Shown here: piece by piece, positions 35,064 to 44,207 of the stretch
Position numbering within the stretch: position 1 is the first letter of the stretch
Layout: every line of letters starts with the position of its first letter
Assembly (NCBI RefSeq): GCF_016278385.1
Contig: NZ_JADQBY010000014.1
Span: forward strand, 1-64,000
From: Methanolobus sp.
Lineage (GTDB): Archaea > Halobacteriota > Methanosarcinia > Methanosarcinales > Methanosarcinaceae
Reading direction: 5' to 3'
DNA length: 64,000 nt
Position numbers and translations under genes: made by a program
Notes under the pieces: generated by a model
What the model saw: only the letters and a program-made list of their open reading frames with translations
Told to the model about the DNA's origin: nothing
Database searches by the model: none

Positions 35064-36968
35064 ATGTCCAAACCGCTTTATCTTGGTGAACTGCTCCTTT
35101 ACTGGTGCCCTTCATGTAATGTTCCTGTTCTTGGGAAAGAATGTTCCTGCGGTGCTTCTACCAGTCAGGTGACAATCACTCCTCCGGGAGATATCCGTCC
35201 TGCTTTTCAGTATGAGATCGATCTTATTAATAAACTTTCGATCGAACAGTTCAATGCGCCACTGCTAACTGATGAGCGTGTGGTGGTTTTGAATAAATCT
35301 CCTTATGATGATCGAATGGATGAGATAATATTTGACGGTGAGGTCATAGGTAGTATCCGTTTTGAACTGGAACAACTAAAGTGGGTCCTTCTTCTGAGGC
35401 TAAACGGTGCACGCCGTATATTTGCTAATACTAATCATAAAAAACTCAAAAGCTGGGTTTGCATAGATGCAGGTGCTGAAAAGTTCATTCTTGATGGTGC
35501 AAGCGTACTTGCTCCTGGTGTAAAGGATGCTGATCCGTCTATCAAGGAAATGAATGAGGTAGTTGTCCTGACCCATGAAGGCAAGGTACTTGGTGTGGGG
35601 CGTGCACGTATGAACGGGGAGAAAATGCTTGAGAGGGGGAAAGGTGTTGGTGTCAAGGTAAGGTCTAAGGAAGAACCTGCAGAACTTTCAATTCCTGATG
35701 GGGGACAGACATGGGACGATGTTGTAAACGCAAATGATAATTACATGAATGATTTTGTTGAACGTTCCCATAAATTCATCAAGAATGTTTCCTCTTCAGT
35801 GAGCAGGCCAGCAACGGTATCATATTCAGGAGGGAAAGATAGTCTTGCTGTTCTTCATCTTGTAAGCGAATGTCTTGATGATTATGATCTTCTTTTTGCT
35901 GATACGGGGATAGAATTCCCCGAAACCGTACAGAATGTCCACGATGTTGTGAAATTCTATGGTAAGCCTCTGAACATTATAAGTTCCGGGGATGCTTTCT
36001 GGGATTCTGTGGACAGCTTCGGTCCTCCTAGTGTTGAGGTCCGTTGGTGCTGCAAAGTATGTAAACTTGGTCCGATAACACAGATAATTGACGATAATTA
36101 CGAGAATGGATGTCTCACTTTCATAGGTCAGAGAAAGTATGAATCCGGTACAAGGGCAAAAAGCGAGAGTGTCTGGAAGAACCCGTGGGTTGGGAACCAA
36201 GTGGCTGCTGCTCCTATCCAGAACTGGACTGCCATGCATGTCTGGCTGTATATATTCAAGAATGATCTTCTGTTCAATCCGATGTATGAGAATGGCTTTG
36301 ACAGGATAGGCTGCTGGCTATGTCCTTCCTGTTCACTGGCTGATCTTGTAAGGCTTAAGGAAACACATCCTGAAATGGAGAAGAAACTCAATGACTATCT
36401 GCTTTCATATGCGCAGCGTATGGGCCTTTCAGAGGAATGGGTTAAGCACGGTTTCTGGAGATGGAAGGATTTGCCTCCTCAGTTGAAGGAAATTGCAAAG
36501 AAAAAAGGAATAAATCTCATTCCAACAGGAAGTAATGAAAATAGCCTGAACTTTACTGTAACTTCCGGTTATCGGCCATGTAAGCAGGGAGGTATATCTG
36601 CAGATGGTGGATTCGATAGTCCTGTAGACCTTGGAAGACTCGAGCAGACCGGCACGTTGGAAGCAGTGGGCAAAGCTACCTACATGGAAGGTGTGGCAAT
36701 GGTAATAAGTGGGGAAAACCGTGCCCAGATATTTGCTTCCGGCAGTGTTACTGCAAGAAGTGATTCTGACAGGGATGCACGAAAACTCATGAAAAGAATA
36801 GAACTTTCTGTGAGAAGGGCACTGTTTTGCAGTGGATGTGGTGTGTGTGTGGGAAAATGCCCTCAGGGTCTTATTAAAATGAAGAAAGGTCTTGCAATTA
36901 TCAATGAAGGTTGTACTCATTGTGGAAAATGTATTGAGGTGTGTCCGGTTGTCAAATTCAATTCATGA
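35064..36968 (+). CDS. Zn-ribbon/PUA/PAPS-reductase/ferredoxin fusion protein
   Basis: A 634-residue multidomain protein. In order: an N-terminal zinc ribbon (CPSC at 15-18, CSC at 27-29), a domain resembling PUA (about 130-195), a PAPS-reductase/ATP-pyrophosphatase domain with SGGKDS at about 255-260 and downstream Cys pairs (CCKVCK; CWLCPSC), and a C-terminal double 4Fe-4S ferredoxin (CSGCGVCVGKCP; CTHCGKCIEVCP). The family occurs in methanogens and has no settled reaction. PP-loop plus PUA points to sulfur chemistry on RNA, whereas PAPS reductase plus ferredoxin could act in assimilatory sulfur metabolism. A TATA-like run at about 35032-35042 precedes the ATG. Confidence 0.88.
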   Translation: MSKPLYLGELLLYWCPSCNVPVLGKECSCGASTSQVTITPPGDIRPAFQYEIDLINKLSIEQFNAPLLTDERVVVLNKSPYDDRMDEIIFDGEVIGSIRFELEQLKWVLLLRLNGARRIFANTNHKKLKSWVCIDAGAEKFILDGASVLAPGVKDADPSIKEMNEVVVLTHEGKVLGVGRARMNGEKMLERGKGVGVKVRSKEEPAELSIPDGGQTWDDVVNANDNYMNDFVERSHKFIKNVSSSVSRPATVSYSGGKDSLAVLHLVSECLDDYDLLFADTGIEFPETVQNVHDVVKFYGKPLNIISSGDAFWDSVDSFGPPSVEVRWCCKVCKLGPITQIIDDNYENGCLTFIGQRKYESGTRAKSESVWKNPWVGNQVAAAPIQNWTAMHVWLYIFKNDLLFNPMYENGFDRIGCWLCPSCSLADLVRLKETHPEMEKKLNDYLLSYAQRMGLSEEWVKHGFWRWKDLPPQLKEIAKKKGINLIPTGSNENSLNFTVTSGYRPCKQGGISADGGFDSPVDLGRLEQTGTLEAVGKATYMEGVAMVISGENRAQIFASGSVTARSDSDRDARKLMKRIELSVRRALFCSGCGVCVGKCPQGLIKMKKGLAIINEGCTHCGKCIEVCPVVKFNS

Positions 36969-37020
36969 TTCTGACCAGAAGCCTTTTAGTATATATCCTC
37001 CAATTTCGTACGGTGATTTT

Positions 37021-38637
37021 TTGGTAAAGAGAGCACTGCTCAGCGTTTCTGATAAGACTGGTATTGTAGATTTTGCTCGTGGACTCGAAAAACTGGATAT
37101 ACAGATTCTATCTACTGGCGGAACTGCCCGTTTGCTTCGTGAATCAGGTATTGAGGTCATGGATGTAGCGGATGTTACCGGTTTCCCGGAAATGATGGGC
37201 GGCAGGGTTAAAACTCTTCATCCTAAGATACATGGAGGTATCCTTTGCATAAGGGATGACCATGATCATATGGGAGAGGCCCAAAAAGCAGAAGTAGAAA
37301 TGATAGACCTTGTAGTTGTCAACCTTTATCCATTTGAAATTACAGTTTCAAAAGAAGGCGTATTGTTAGAAGAAGCTATAGAGAATATTGACATTGGCGG
37401 ACCTGCAATGCTTCGATCTGCAGCAAAGAACTATCGCTCTGTAAGCGTAGTATGTGATTCGGGAGATTATGGCCATATACTGAAGGAAATACGTTCCACT
37501 GGAGTTGTTTCCCTGCAAATGAGGGAATTGCTTGCAGTGAAAGCCTTCAGGCACACTGCTGATTACGATGCCACAATTGACACATATCTTAGTAAGGAAC
37601 TTCTTGGACAGGATGTCCTGAGAATGAGTTTTAAAGATGGTGTAACACTCAGATATGGAGAAAACTGGCATCAGGAAGCTAAATTCTATACACTGGATGG
37701 TATTACTGGTCCATCCCTTGCAAATGCTAAGCAACTTCATGGAAAGGAACTTTCATACAATAATTTTATTGATGCAGATAATGCTTTACAGACAGTTAAA
37801 GAACTGTCTTTTTCTAAACCTGCTGTAACAATTGTAAAACACAATAATCCATGTGGTCTTGCAACAGGCAACACGCTTTTACAAGCACTTCAGGCGGCAT
37901 GGGACGGGGATCCTATCTCTGCTTATGGCAGTATTATTTGTTCAAACACTGTTTTTGACCTTCAGGCAGCAGAATTCTTGAATGGAAAATTTGTTGAGAT
38001 CATTCTTGCTCCTGGTTTTGAACATGATGCGCTTGAATACCTGAAGAATAAAAGTGTAAATCTTCGTTTGCTTGAGCTTCCGGACTTGAATGAACCTTTC
38101 AATGTAGATACTACTTACAAATATGTCATAGGTGGAATCCTTAAACAGTCCATGAATGTTGGTATCTACGATAAATGGGAATGCGTAACTGATCTTGCAT
38201 ATCCTGATGATCTGCGTGCTGTCTCTGAATTTTCTATGCATGCATGCAAATGTGTAAAATCTAATGCAGTAACCCTTGCATATGAGTATGAAGATGGTTG
38301 CTACATGATGCTTTCAATGGGAGCCGGACAGCCAAACAGGGTTGATTCCATAAGAAAGCTTGCGGTAACAAAAGCCCGTGAGAACCTTCAGGTTATGTAT
38401 GAACGTGAGAATCCTGATATGGCTTTTGAAGACTATGTCAATGCTATATTATCAAAATGTGTGATGGCATCGGATGCGTTCTTCCCATTTGATGATAGCG
38501 TCGTGCATGCTTCTGAAAATGGTATTAAATATATTCTGTCACCAGGAGGTTCCATTAGGGATCAGGAAGTTATTGCCACAGCCAACAGGTTGTGTGTGTC
38601 CCTTGTGTTCACTGGAATGCGGCACTTCTTACATTGA
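37021..38637 (+). CDS. purH: Bifunctional AICAR transformylase/IMP cyclohydrolase
   Basis: About 538 residues, catalysing the last two steps of IMP synthesis. The N-terminal IMP cyclohydrolase part starts VKRALLSVSDKTGIVDFA with STGGTARLL and GRVKTLHPKIHGG. The transformylase part contains the KHNNPCG motif with the catalytic Lys and His. The frame is open back to 36892, inside the preceding gene. The likely start is TTG at 37021, preceded by GGTGAT, which gives the family N-terminus MVKRALLS. Confidence 0.94.
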   Translation: MVKRALLSVSDKTGIVDFARGLEKLDIQILSTGGTARLLRESGIEVMDVADVTGFPEMMGGRVKTLHPKIHGGILCIRDDHDHMGEAQKAEVEMIDLVVVNLYPFEITVSKEGVLLEEAIENIDIGGPAMLRSAAKNYRSVSVVCDSGDYGHILKEIRSTGVVSLQMRELLAVKAFRHTADYDATIDTYLSKELLGQDVLRMSFKDGVTLRYGENWHQEAKFYTLDGITGPSLANAKQLHGKELSYNNFIDADNALQTVKELSFSKPAVTIVKHNNPCGLATGNTLLQALQAAWDGDPISAYGSIICSNTVFDLQAAEFLNGKFVEIILAPGFEHDALEYLKNKSVNLRLLELPDLNEPFNVDTTYKYVIGGILKQSMNVGIYDKWECVTDLAYPDDLRAVSEFSMHACKCVKSNAVTLAYEYEDGCYMMLSMGAGQPNRVDSIRKLAVTKARENLQVMYERENPDMAFEDYVNAILSKCVMASDAFFPFDDSVVHASENGIKYILSPGGSIRDQEVIATANRLCVSLVFTGMRHFLH

Positions 38638-38859
38638 AGTGCTTTCATTTTGGGAATCAACTTCTTATTTTATTTTAACATTTTTATATAATATGCAGTT
38701 GACTCAAGTTGAATTTTTAGACTATATTTATATTTTTTGCAATATAATACGTCTGGTTAGAAAACACTTATAAGCTATTAATCAACTTTTATGTAATTAA
38801 TCAGGTTTTATTCCTCGGTTAGTTGGATACATAACTCAATAACAGTTGATGTGGTTATC

Positions 38860-39645
38860 GTGAAATCAAAAGGGCTTTTAAGTATATTGACCTTTTCCGA
38901 AAAACGGAAAGACATATTATTTTTACTTGAAGAAAAACCATGTACGTTGTCTGATATCAAAGACTACTTTAATGTATCCTCTCCTGAGATATCTCCCCGA
39001 ATCAAAGAAATGTTATCCTCTAATCTCATCGGGAAAACCGACAAAATTTATAAGATAACTCCAATTGGTAGGGCCATCATCACATCTTTCAGACCATTTC
39101 TGGAAATGATTGAGAGCATAGAGAACAATGAATCATTTTGGGAGGAGCACTATCTTGGTGACATTCCTCAAAGTATGTTGGACAAACTCAGGGACTTGAA
39201 AGATTGCGAAGTAGTGTCGGATAGTATAGAAAATATTTATGAATCTCATAAAACATTCACTGAGAATATTTCCAAATCCTCCTATATCAAAGGAATATCT
39301 TCTATATTTATTCCTACTTATCCGGATTTTGTTGTAGGGATGGCTGAAAAAAACGTGCCTACTTCTTTGATTCTGACTGAAAATGTATTTTCTAAAGTGA
39401 GAGATGAGCATAGTGAAAAATTACAATATTACTTAGAGTCTCCTCATACTGAGTTATTTGTCATAGATGACGTCAAAATTGCGTTTGTAGTAACTGATAT
39501 TTTCTTTTCAATGTCTCTTTTTTTCACATCGGGTGCATATGATCCCAGAGATGATCTGGTAGGTTATAATCCATCTGCAATAAAGTGGGGAAGTGATCTG
39601 TTTGATTATTATAAAGAAAGATCGCGCCAAATCACTTCAATTTGA
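38860..39645 (+). CDS. FilR1/DUF1724-type winged-helix regulator
   Basis: A 261-residue transcriptional regulator: an N-terminal ArsR-like winged helix (about 10-70, DIKDYFNVSSPEISPRIKEM) followed by the DUF1724/FilR1 middle domain with SSIFIPTYPDFV, LILTENVFSKV and the FFTSGAYDPRDDLVGY segment. FilR1-type proteins regulate methanogenesis-related genes in methanogenic archaea; the target here is unknown. GTG at 38860 gives the usual family start, and a GTG at 38851 adds three residues. No clear ribosome binding site is present for either. The UbiA-type gene is convergent, 7 bases away. Confidence 0.85.
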   Translation: MKSKGLLSILTFSEKRKDILFLLEEKPCTLSDIKDYFNVSSPEISPRIKEMLSSNLIGKTDKIYKITPIGRAIITSFRPFLEMIESIENNESFWEEHYLGDIPQSMLDKLRDLKDCEVVSDSIENIYESHKTFTENISKSSYIKGISSIFIPTYPDFVVGMAEKNVPTSLILTENVFSKVRDEHSEKLQYYLESPHTELFVIDDVKIAFVVTDIFFSMSLFFTSGAYDPRDDLVGYNPSAIKWGSDLFDYYKERSRQITSI

Positions 39646-39652
39646 TAAATTG

Positions 39653-40579
39653 TCAGGCTATTAGTCCGTTAATAATGGTTCTAAGTCCTACAATAGATGT
39701 TGATTCACCATCTATCATAAACAGTCTTTTTGTCAGCCTGCTTTTTGTTTCCATTTCAACCTCTTCTGCAAAGTTTCTGATATACAGCAGTCCAATGATA
39801 AAACTGTAAGCCAGTATTATTGGTTCAAAAGCAATTAATCCTGTTAGTATGGACGCCAGGAGTATTGAGTGGGACAACAGGTGAATACTGAATAGCATGA
39901 TTTTTGCTCTTTTTTCTCCAAGGACAACGGGCAAGGTCTTTATTCCTGCCATTGTGTCTCCTTTAATGTCTTTGAAATCATAGATTGTGGTATTGATAAC
40001 TAATTTCATTCCAAAATACAGGAAAACGATGATTGGAGCAATTAGAGTTGTAGCATGGATTCCTGCTATTCCTGCAATAAAAGCTCCCCAGGTGGTTCCT
40101 ACTACAAGATTCTTCATGCCAAGTCCGCCTTTGAGTTTCAGGTTGAATTTTCCTACTTTAATACCTTTGCTGTAAAGGTAACCGGTTATAAGCGGTAGAA
40201 ACGCTATAATAATTAGTCCGTTTGTCGTAAGGATGGAAGCTCCTATTAAAAAACAAACAAGAGATACTATTAATGCAGTCTTGTTCGATGCTCCTTTTAA
40301 TTCAGGTCGGTTAGCCATATCCTCTTCTGCATCCATAGCCCTATCCAGAGTGTAGACCGCATAAATGATCAATCCTCCGGCAAGACAGTTGATAAAAACA
40401 GAATGAATGTGCATCAGGAGGAAAGCTATGTGTATTCTTAGTGCTCCTGAAAATGAAACGAGAATAGAACTCTTTAGCAGGTTAAGTGTCGGAATGAGAC
40501 TGTTACTAATCTCGTAATATTTGTATTCGTATTTCTTTACCAATAGACTAGGAAGACTGATGTTACAATTCAAACTCAT
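39653..40579 (-). CDS. UbiA-family prenyltransferase
   Basis: A 308-residue membrane protein with about seven to eight hydrophobic helices. The second Asp-rich motif is seen as YDFKDIKGD and the first as the degenerate YTLDRAMDAEED, both binding Mg-prenyl-diphosphate. Family members make ubiquinone, menaquinone, haem or archaeal lipids; methanogens need such an enzyme for methanophenazine or geranylgeranyl lipids, but the substrate is not visible. The N-terminal 35 residues are poorly conserved. A TATA-like sequence at about 40603-40612 suggests leaderless initiation. Confidence 0.85.
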   Translation of the reverse strand: MSLNCNISLPSLLVKKYEYKYYEISNSLIPTLNLLKSSILVSFSGALRIHIAFLLMHIHSVFINCLAGGLIIYAVYTLDRAMDAEEDMANRPELKGASNKTALIVSLVCFLIGASILTTNGLIIIAFLPLITGYLYSKGIKVGKFNLKLKGGLGMKNLVVGTTWGAFIAGIAGIHATTLIAPIIVFLYFGMKLVINTTIYDFKDIKGDTMAGIKTLPVVLGEKRAKIMLFSIHLLSHSILLASILTGLIAFEPIILAYSFIIGLLYIRNFAEEVEMETKSRLTKRLFMIDGESTSIVGLRTIINGLIA

Positions 40580-40939
40580 ATGCTAAAAGGATTCGCACTA
40601 TGTAATATTATTTTCCTAGTATACTGTTATACTAATGAACTAATTACAAAGATACATCTAATTTCGAGCTCACAAGTACTTATTCAAAAAAGAGCTTATT
40701 GTGGCTGCATATTATATTGTAATTATCTTCGACGTTGTATAATTAATATATTTACTCTGATATTATTTACACATTCATGTATTAATATTACTGTACATAT
40801 AATTATAGTCATCGTTTCAAATTTCAGGTTTCGAGATTACTAAATTCGTTCATCATTTCCTCCATTCTAATTTGATGAACCTCATTAAATCTGTAAACTG
40901 AAAAATGGCGTGATTATGATAACTTACATCTGTTCATTT
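40580..40939. other. Gene-free AT-rich spacer
   Basis: A 360-base interval between the UbiA-type gene and the small membrane protein gene. It carries the divergent promoter region of the UbiA-type gene and long A/T runs. An 87-codon plus-strand open frame at 40580-40843 has no ribosome binding site and no recognisable composition, so I do not call it. I see no RNA gene or repeat. Confidence 0.6.
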
Positions 40940-41419
40940 TCAGTTTGTTTTTCTATCTGAATGAAGTAGGAGGTATCCAAAAGAAAAAAAGAAAACAGGG
41001 GCTATAGGCAGTGTTTTAAAAGAGTTGTTCCAGATTGCAATTGAACTGAGGGTTGTAAGTATTCCACACGCTATGATGATCTGAGCTGTTGTCTTTGTTT
41101 CCAGCTCAATTTCAATATTCTCTCTTAAAAGTTCATAGATTGCCAGTGCTATACATAGAATTGCCGCAAATATCCATCCAAGGGTCCTTACTGATGGCAG
41201 GAAACCTCCGTTGGAAAGTAAGGACATCTGTTGGAACAGGTTTACGAAAATGGTTCCATATATATCATCAAAGTTAACATAGAACACTGATAATTTGATT
41301 CCCCATCCGCTCGAATAGTTTGAATAGAAATAGACTTCCCATGGTATTATCAGGCATATAAGTGGCATTATTTTTTTCATAATATCTAGTTCGCCAGGTT
41401 TCAGCTCCACCGTTTTCAT
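40940..41419 (-). CDS. Four-helix membrane protein, unknown function
   Basis: A 159-residue protein with hydrophobic segments at about 17-32, 80-97, 112-128 and 137-152. Residues 33-75 between the first two are polar and aromatic and probably extracytoplasmic. I do not recognise the family. A membrane protein of unknown role is all that can be said. It is divergent from the PhoU/AbrB gene, 114 bases away, with A/T-rich tracts between. Confidence 0.65.
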   Translation of the reverse strand: MKTVELKPGELDIMKKIMPLICLIIPWEVYFYSNYSSGWGIKLSVFYVNFDDIYGTIFVNLFQQMSLLSNGGFLPSVRTLGWIFAAILCIALAIYELLRENIEIELETKTTAQIIIACGILTTLSSIAIWNNSFKTLPIAPVFFFSFGYLLLHSDRKTN

Positions 41420-41533
41420 ACAGTGGTATTATATATCAACAGATATATATATTTGCATTAGAGGGGAATTATCTATATATTACGTGGTGTTCTATATATC
41501 CAATTAGTTTAAAAGCACAAATGAGGGATTTTA

Positions 41534-42532
41534 ATAGAAACCAGAAAAGTTCAGCAAACAGGTGGTTCTACTTATATAATATCTCTTCCAAAAACCTGGG
41601 CAGACAAGGTTGGAATCAAAACTGGTAGTAGGGTGAGTTTACAACCCCAACCCGATGGTAAATTAGTGATTGATCCAGTTCATGATGCTCCTCCGGTGAG
41701 GAAGATACAGATCGATGTTTCAGGAAGAATGGGTGATGCCCTTATAAGGGATATGATTGCAGCATACCTTGTAGGTTCTGACATTATAGAGGTTAAAGCA
41801 GACAGGATACTTGCCGAGCAGAAGAATGTCATCCGTGGAATGTGTTATAAGCTGATTGGCCCTGAGATTATAGAGGAAACAGCAAAAAAAGTGGTAATAC
41901 AAGATCTTTTGAATCCTGATGAAATTTCGATCAAAAAAAGTGTAAGGAGGATGTATCTCATCTCCAATTCTATGCATATAGATGCAATAAAGGCTATTAA
42001 AACACTTGATGCAGATCTTGCTCTTGATGTTGATCAGAGGGATGATGATGTGGATCGTTTATTCCTTTTGATTGCAAAGCAGTTCCGTTCCATATTGCGC
42101 GGAGCAAGGTTGCCGGATGCAGCTGAAACATCTATAGATGAGTATCATGACCTGCGAATGGCAGCAGGTCCTATTGAGCGCATAGCGGATCATGCACGCA
42201 AGATTGCAAAGATCACCACTTATCTGGATGGTCCTATTCCTGATGATGTCATGGAGATGATAGACAAGGCATCTGAGATCTCAAGAAAAATAGTTGAAGA
42301 CTCAATAGATGCTCTTTATAATTTCGATGTAGATCTGGCCAATCAGGTCATTGACAGGGTTACCAAGCTGTCTCCTATGATCAACAAGCTCAATGGTGCA
42401 ATCCTGAAAATGAACTCTTACGAGTCAGTCGTTGCCCTTGGCACGGTAGTAGACAGTATTGACAGAACAGCTGATTATGGTTCCAATATCGCAGAGATCG
42501 CAATAAATTCTGCAATGGCAAGGATTGTGTAA
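41534..42532 (+). CDS. PhoU-domain regulator with N-terminal SpoVT/AbrB DNA-binding domain
   Basis: About 332 residues: an N-terminal SpoVT/AbrB swapped-hairpin domain (RKVQQTGGSTYIISLPKTW) followed by two PhoU-like three-helix bundles. Such proteins regulate phosphate uptake. The first standard in-frame start is GTG at 41633, which would discard most of the AbrB domain. The frame is intact and homologous back to 41534, where ATA follows GAGGG (41523-41527) by six bases, and a TGA closes it at 41522-41524. No ATG, GTG or TTG lies between. I place the start at this ATA. A sequencing error in a normal start codon is the alternative. Confidence 0.75.
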   Translation: METRKVQQTGGSTYIISLPKTWADKVGIKTGSRVSLQPQPDGKLVIDPVHDAPPVRKIQIDVSGRMGDALIRDMIAAYLVGSDIIEVKADRILAEQKNVIRGMCYKLIGPEIIEETAKKVVIQDLLNPDEISIKKSVRRMYLISNSMHIDAIKAIKTLDADLALDVDQRDDDVDRLFLLIAKQFRSILRGARLPDAAETSIDEYHDLRMAAGPIERIADHARKIAKITTYLDGPIPDDVMEMIDKASEISRKIVEDSIDALYNFDVDLANQVIDRVTKLSPMINKLNGAILKMNSYESVVALGTVVDSIDRTADYGSNIAEIAINSAMARIV

Positions 42533-42646
42533 TCGGATAAGTGAAGTTGTTTGTGTAATCAGATAATAAAAATTATATGCTAATGCGTGTTTATACTACT
42601 AAAATTATCCATCATTAAATATAATGCTATTTCACGGAGGGAATGA

Positions 42647-43282
42647 ATGGGCGTAATTAAAAAGTTCAAGAGAAATTTTTCAGGAATATTTAAGAAATTG
42701 TTTAAAAAACAAAATGCTCGCATAGGGATATATGGACCGCCAAATGCGGGTAAGACTACTCTTGCCAACCGGATATTAAGAGATTGGACTGGAGATGCAA
42801 TGGGTTCTGTTTCACATATTGCCCACGAAACAAGAAGAGCAAGGCGTAGAGAGGGTGTTACTATCAATACGAATGGCAATTCCATCACCCTTGATATTAT
42901 CGACACCCCGGGGCTTGCTACAAAGATAGATTTCCATGAATTCATGGAGCAGGGAATGGATGAAGCTGAATCTAAGAGGCGTGCAAAGGAAGCTACTGAA
43001 GGTGTAATTGAGGCTGTTAAGTGGCTTGAGAACCTCGATGGTGTTATTTTGGTTATGGATGCCACAGAAGATCCTTTCACCCAGGTCAATGTAACTGTAA
43101 TTGGTAATATGGAAGCACGAAGTCTTCCTCTTCTGATAGTTGCCAACAAGGTTGATCTTGCCGAGTCTTCTCCTTCAACTATAAGGGACGCTTTTCCGCA
43201 GCATCCAATGGTGTCTATTTCAGCCCTGGAGGGAAAAAACATAGATACCTTCTATGAAGAACTTGCAAGGAGGTTCGGGTGA
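42647..43282 (+). CDS. Era-like GTPase
   Basis: A 211-residue P-loop GTPase. G1 is GPPNAGKT at 30-37, G3 DTPG in IIDTPGLATK, G4 NKVD in IVANKVDLA and G5 SALEG. It belongs to an archaeal Era/Obg-like branch encoded next to DUF2073, and their fixed pairing suggests a joint role, possibly in RNA or ribosome biology. GGAGG precedes the ATG with a 6-base gap. The stop overlaps the DUF2073 ATG (TGATG). Confidence 0.9.
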   Translation: MGVIKKFKRNFSGIFKKLFKKQNARIGIYGPPNAGKTTLANRILRDWTGDAMGSVSHIAHETRRARRREGVTINTNGNSITLDIIDTPGLATKIDFHEFMEQGMDEAESKRRAKEATEGVIEAVKWLENLDGVILVMDATEDPFTQVNVTVIGNMEARSLPLLIVANKVDLAESSPSTIRDAFPQHPMVSISALEGKNIDTFYEELARRFG

Positions 43283-43650
43283 TGTCTGTGCAGGGCTTCC
43301 AGATGGATCTTGTATCAGAACACAGGTTGTCCGAAATGACTCCTGTGGAAAAAGTCAGGTTTATTATTGATGAGGTCAAGGGCGGGAAAATACTGGTCCT
43401 GGAAAAAGGCCTGAGTCCTGAAGAGGAAGCAAGTCTTATAGAGATGACAATGACTCTCATCGAACCGGATGGCTTCTCAGGTATAGAAATGGAGAGTTAT
43501 CCGACAGAAGTGGACACTTCTTTTATAGGGAAGATTCTTAAAAAGAATGCTCTAAAATCAAGGCTCACTGTAATTGGGCCAGCTGATCAGCTGAAGACTC
43601 TGAGAAGAGATCGCAATATGATCAGTGCTCTAATTTCCACAAACAAATAA
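43282..43650 (+). CDS. DUF2073 family protein
   Basis: A 122-residue protein of the archaeal DUF2073 family, whose gene is regularly found beside the Era-like GTPase gene. Recognisable parts are the M-x-P-x-E-K-V-R-F-I-I-D-E start, the ILVLEKGLSPEEEASLIE segment and a central FIGKILKK. Function is unknown. The ATG at 43282 overlaps the upstream stop; a GTG at 43279 would add one residue. Confidence 0.88.
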   Translation: MSVQGFQMDLVSEHRLSEMTPVEKVRFIIDEVKGGKILVLEKGLSPEEEASLIEMTMTLIEPDGFSGIEMESYPTEVDTSFIGKILKKNALKSRLTVIGPADQLKTLRRDRNMISALISTNK

Positions 43651-43664
43651 TTTGCGTGAAGCAA

Positions 43665-44189
43665 ATGGGTCTAAAAGAAAATCGACAAAATCTCATATCG
43701 CCTGATCTCTCTCTATCCTCTTTTGAGATGGGGAGGGATGATGTGAATGTAGTTTGTACGTACGGCAAAATATCCATATGGTTTGGAAGGCAGGTGCCGG
43801 ATATTGTAGTTGGCCGGATACTCTTGGGTATTTCCAATATTGATAACTCCGCTGTCCATGAACTAGAGCTGATGTGTGATTTTGAAGAGATAATGGAATA
43901 TGAGGGTCATGGTTATGTCCTTGTATCCTATGCAAAATCAAAAAAGGGATACAGGACGACTTTCAATGTTCCTTTTTCAAGCAAAAAAGCTCTTTTCTAT
44001 CTTGCTGGCTCCATAACCGAAGAACTTAAAGACAAGGACACTGTCTTAGACTGCTATTGGACTGGAGATGACTCTGATATCATGCGTCTGTATGAAGAAT
44101 TGAGTAACATTGAAGGCTGGAAGTTAAAAAGCATCAATTACAAAGATGATGCAAGAGAAAAACATAGTGATTCTATAAATTTTGATTGA
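43665..44189 (+). CDS. Conserved hypothetical protein downstream of DUF2073
   Basis: About 174 residues, soluble, with no motif I can name. The start is unsure: ATG at 43665 with a weak GTGA upstream, or GTG at 43656. The position, 14 bases after DUF2073 and 18 before hxlB on the same strand, suggests membership in the GTPase/DUF2073 operon. Predicted alternating beta and alpha segments. Confidence 0.65.
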   Translation: MGLKENRQNLISPDLSLSSFEMGRDDVNVVCTYGKISIWFGRQVPDIVVGRILLGISNIDNSAVHELELMCDFEEIMEYEGHGYVLVSYAKSKKGYRTTFNVPFSSKKALFYLAGSITEELKDKDTVLDCYWTGDDSDIMRLYEELSNIEGWKLKSINYKDDAREKHSDSINFD

Positions 44190-44207
44190 TCCAATTGAGG
44201 AAATCCG

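Noticed and set aside
40580-40843. 87-codon open frame in the spacer upstream of the UbiA-type gene
   Set aside because: No ribosome binding site, hydrophobic random-like composition and overlap with the promoter region.
41633-42532. GTG at 41633 as start of the PhoU protein
   Set aside because: It would cut off most of the AbrB domain, which is encoded in frame upstream behind a Shine-Dalgarno-like GAGGG.
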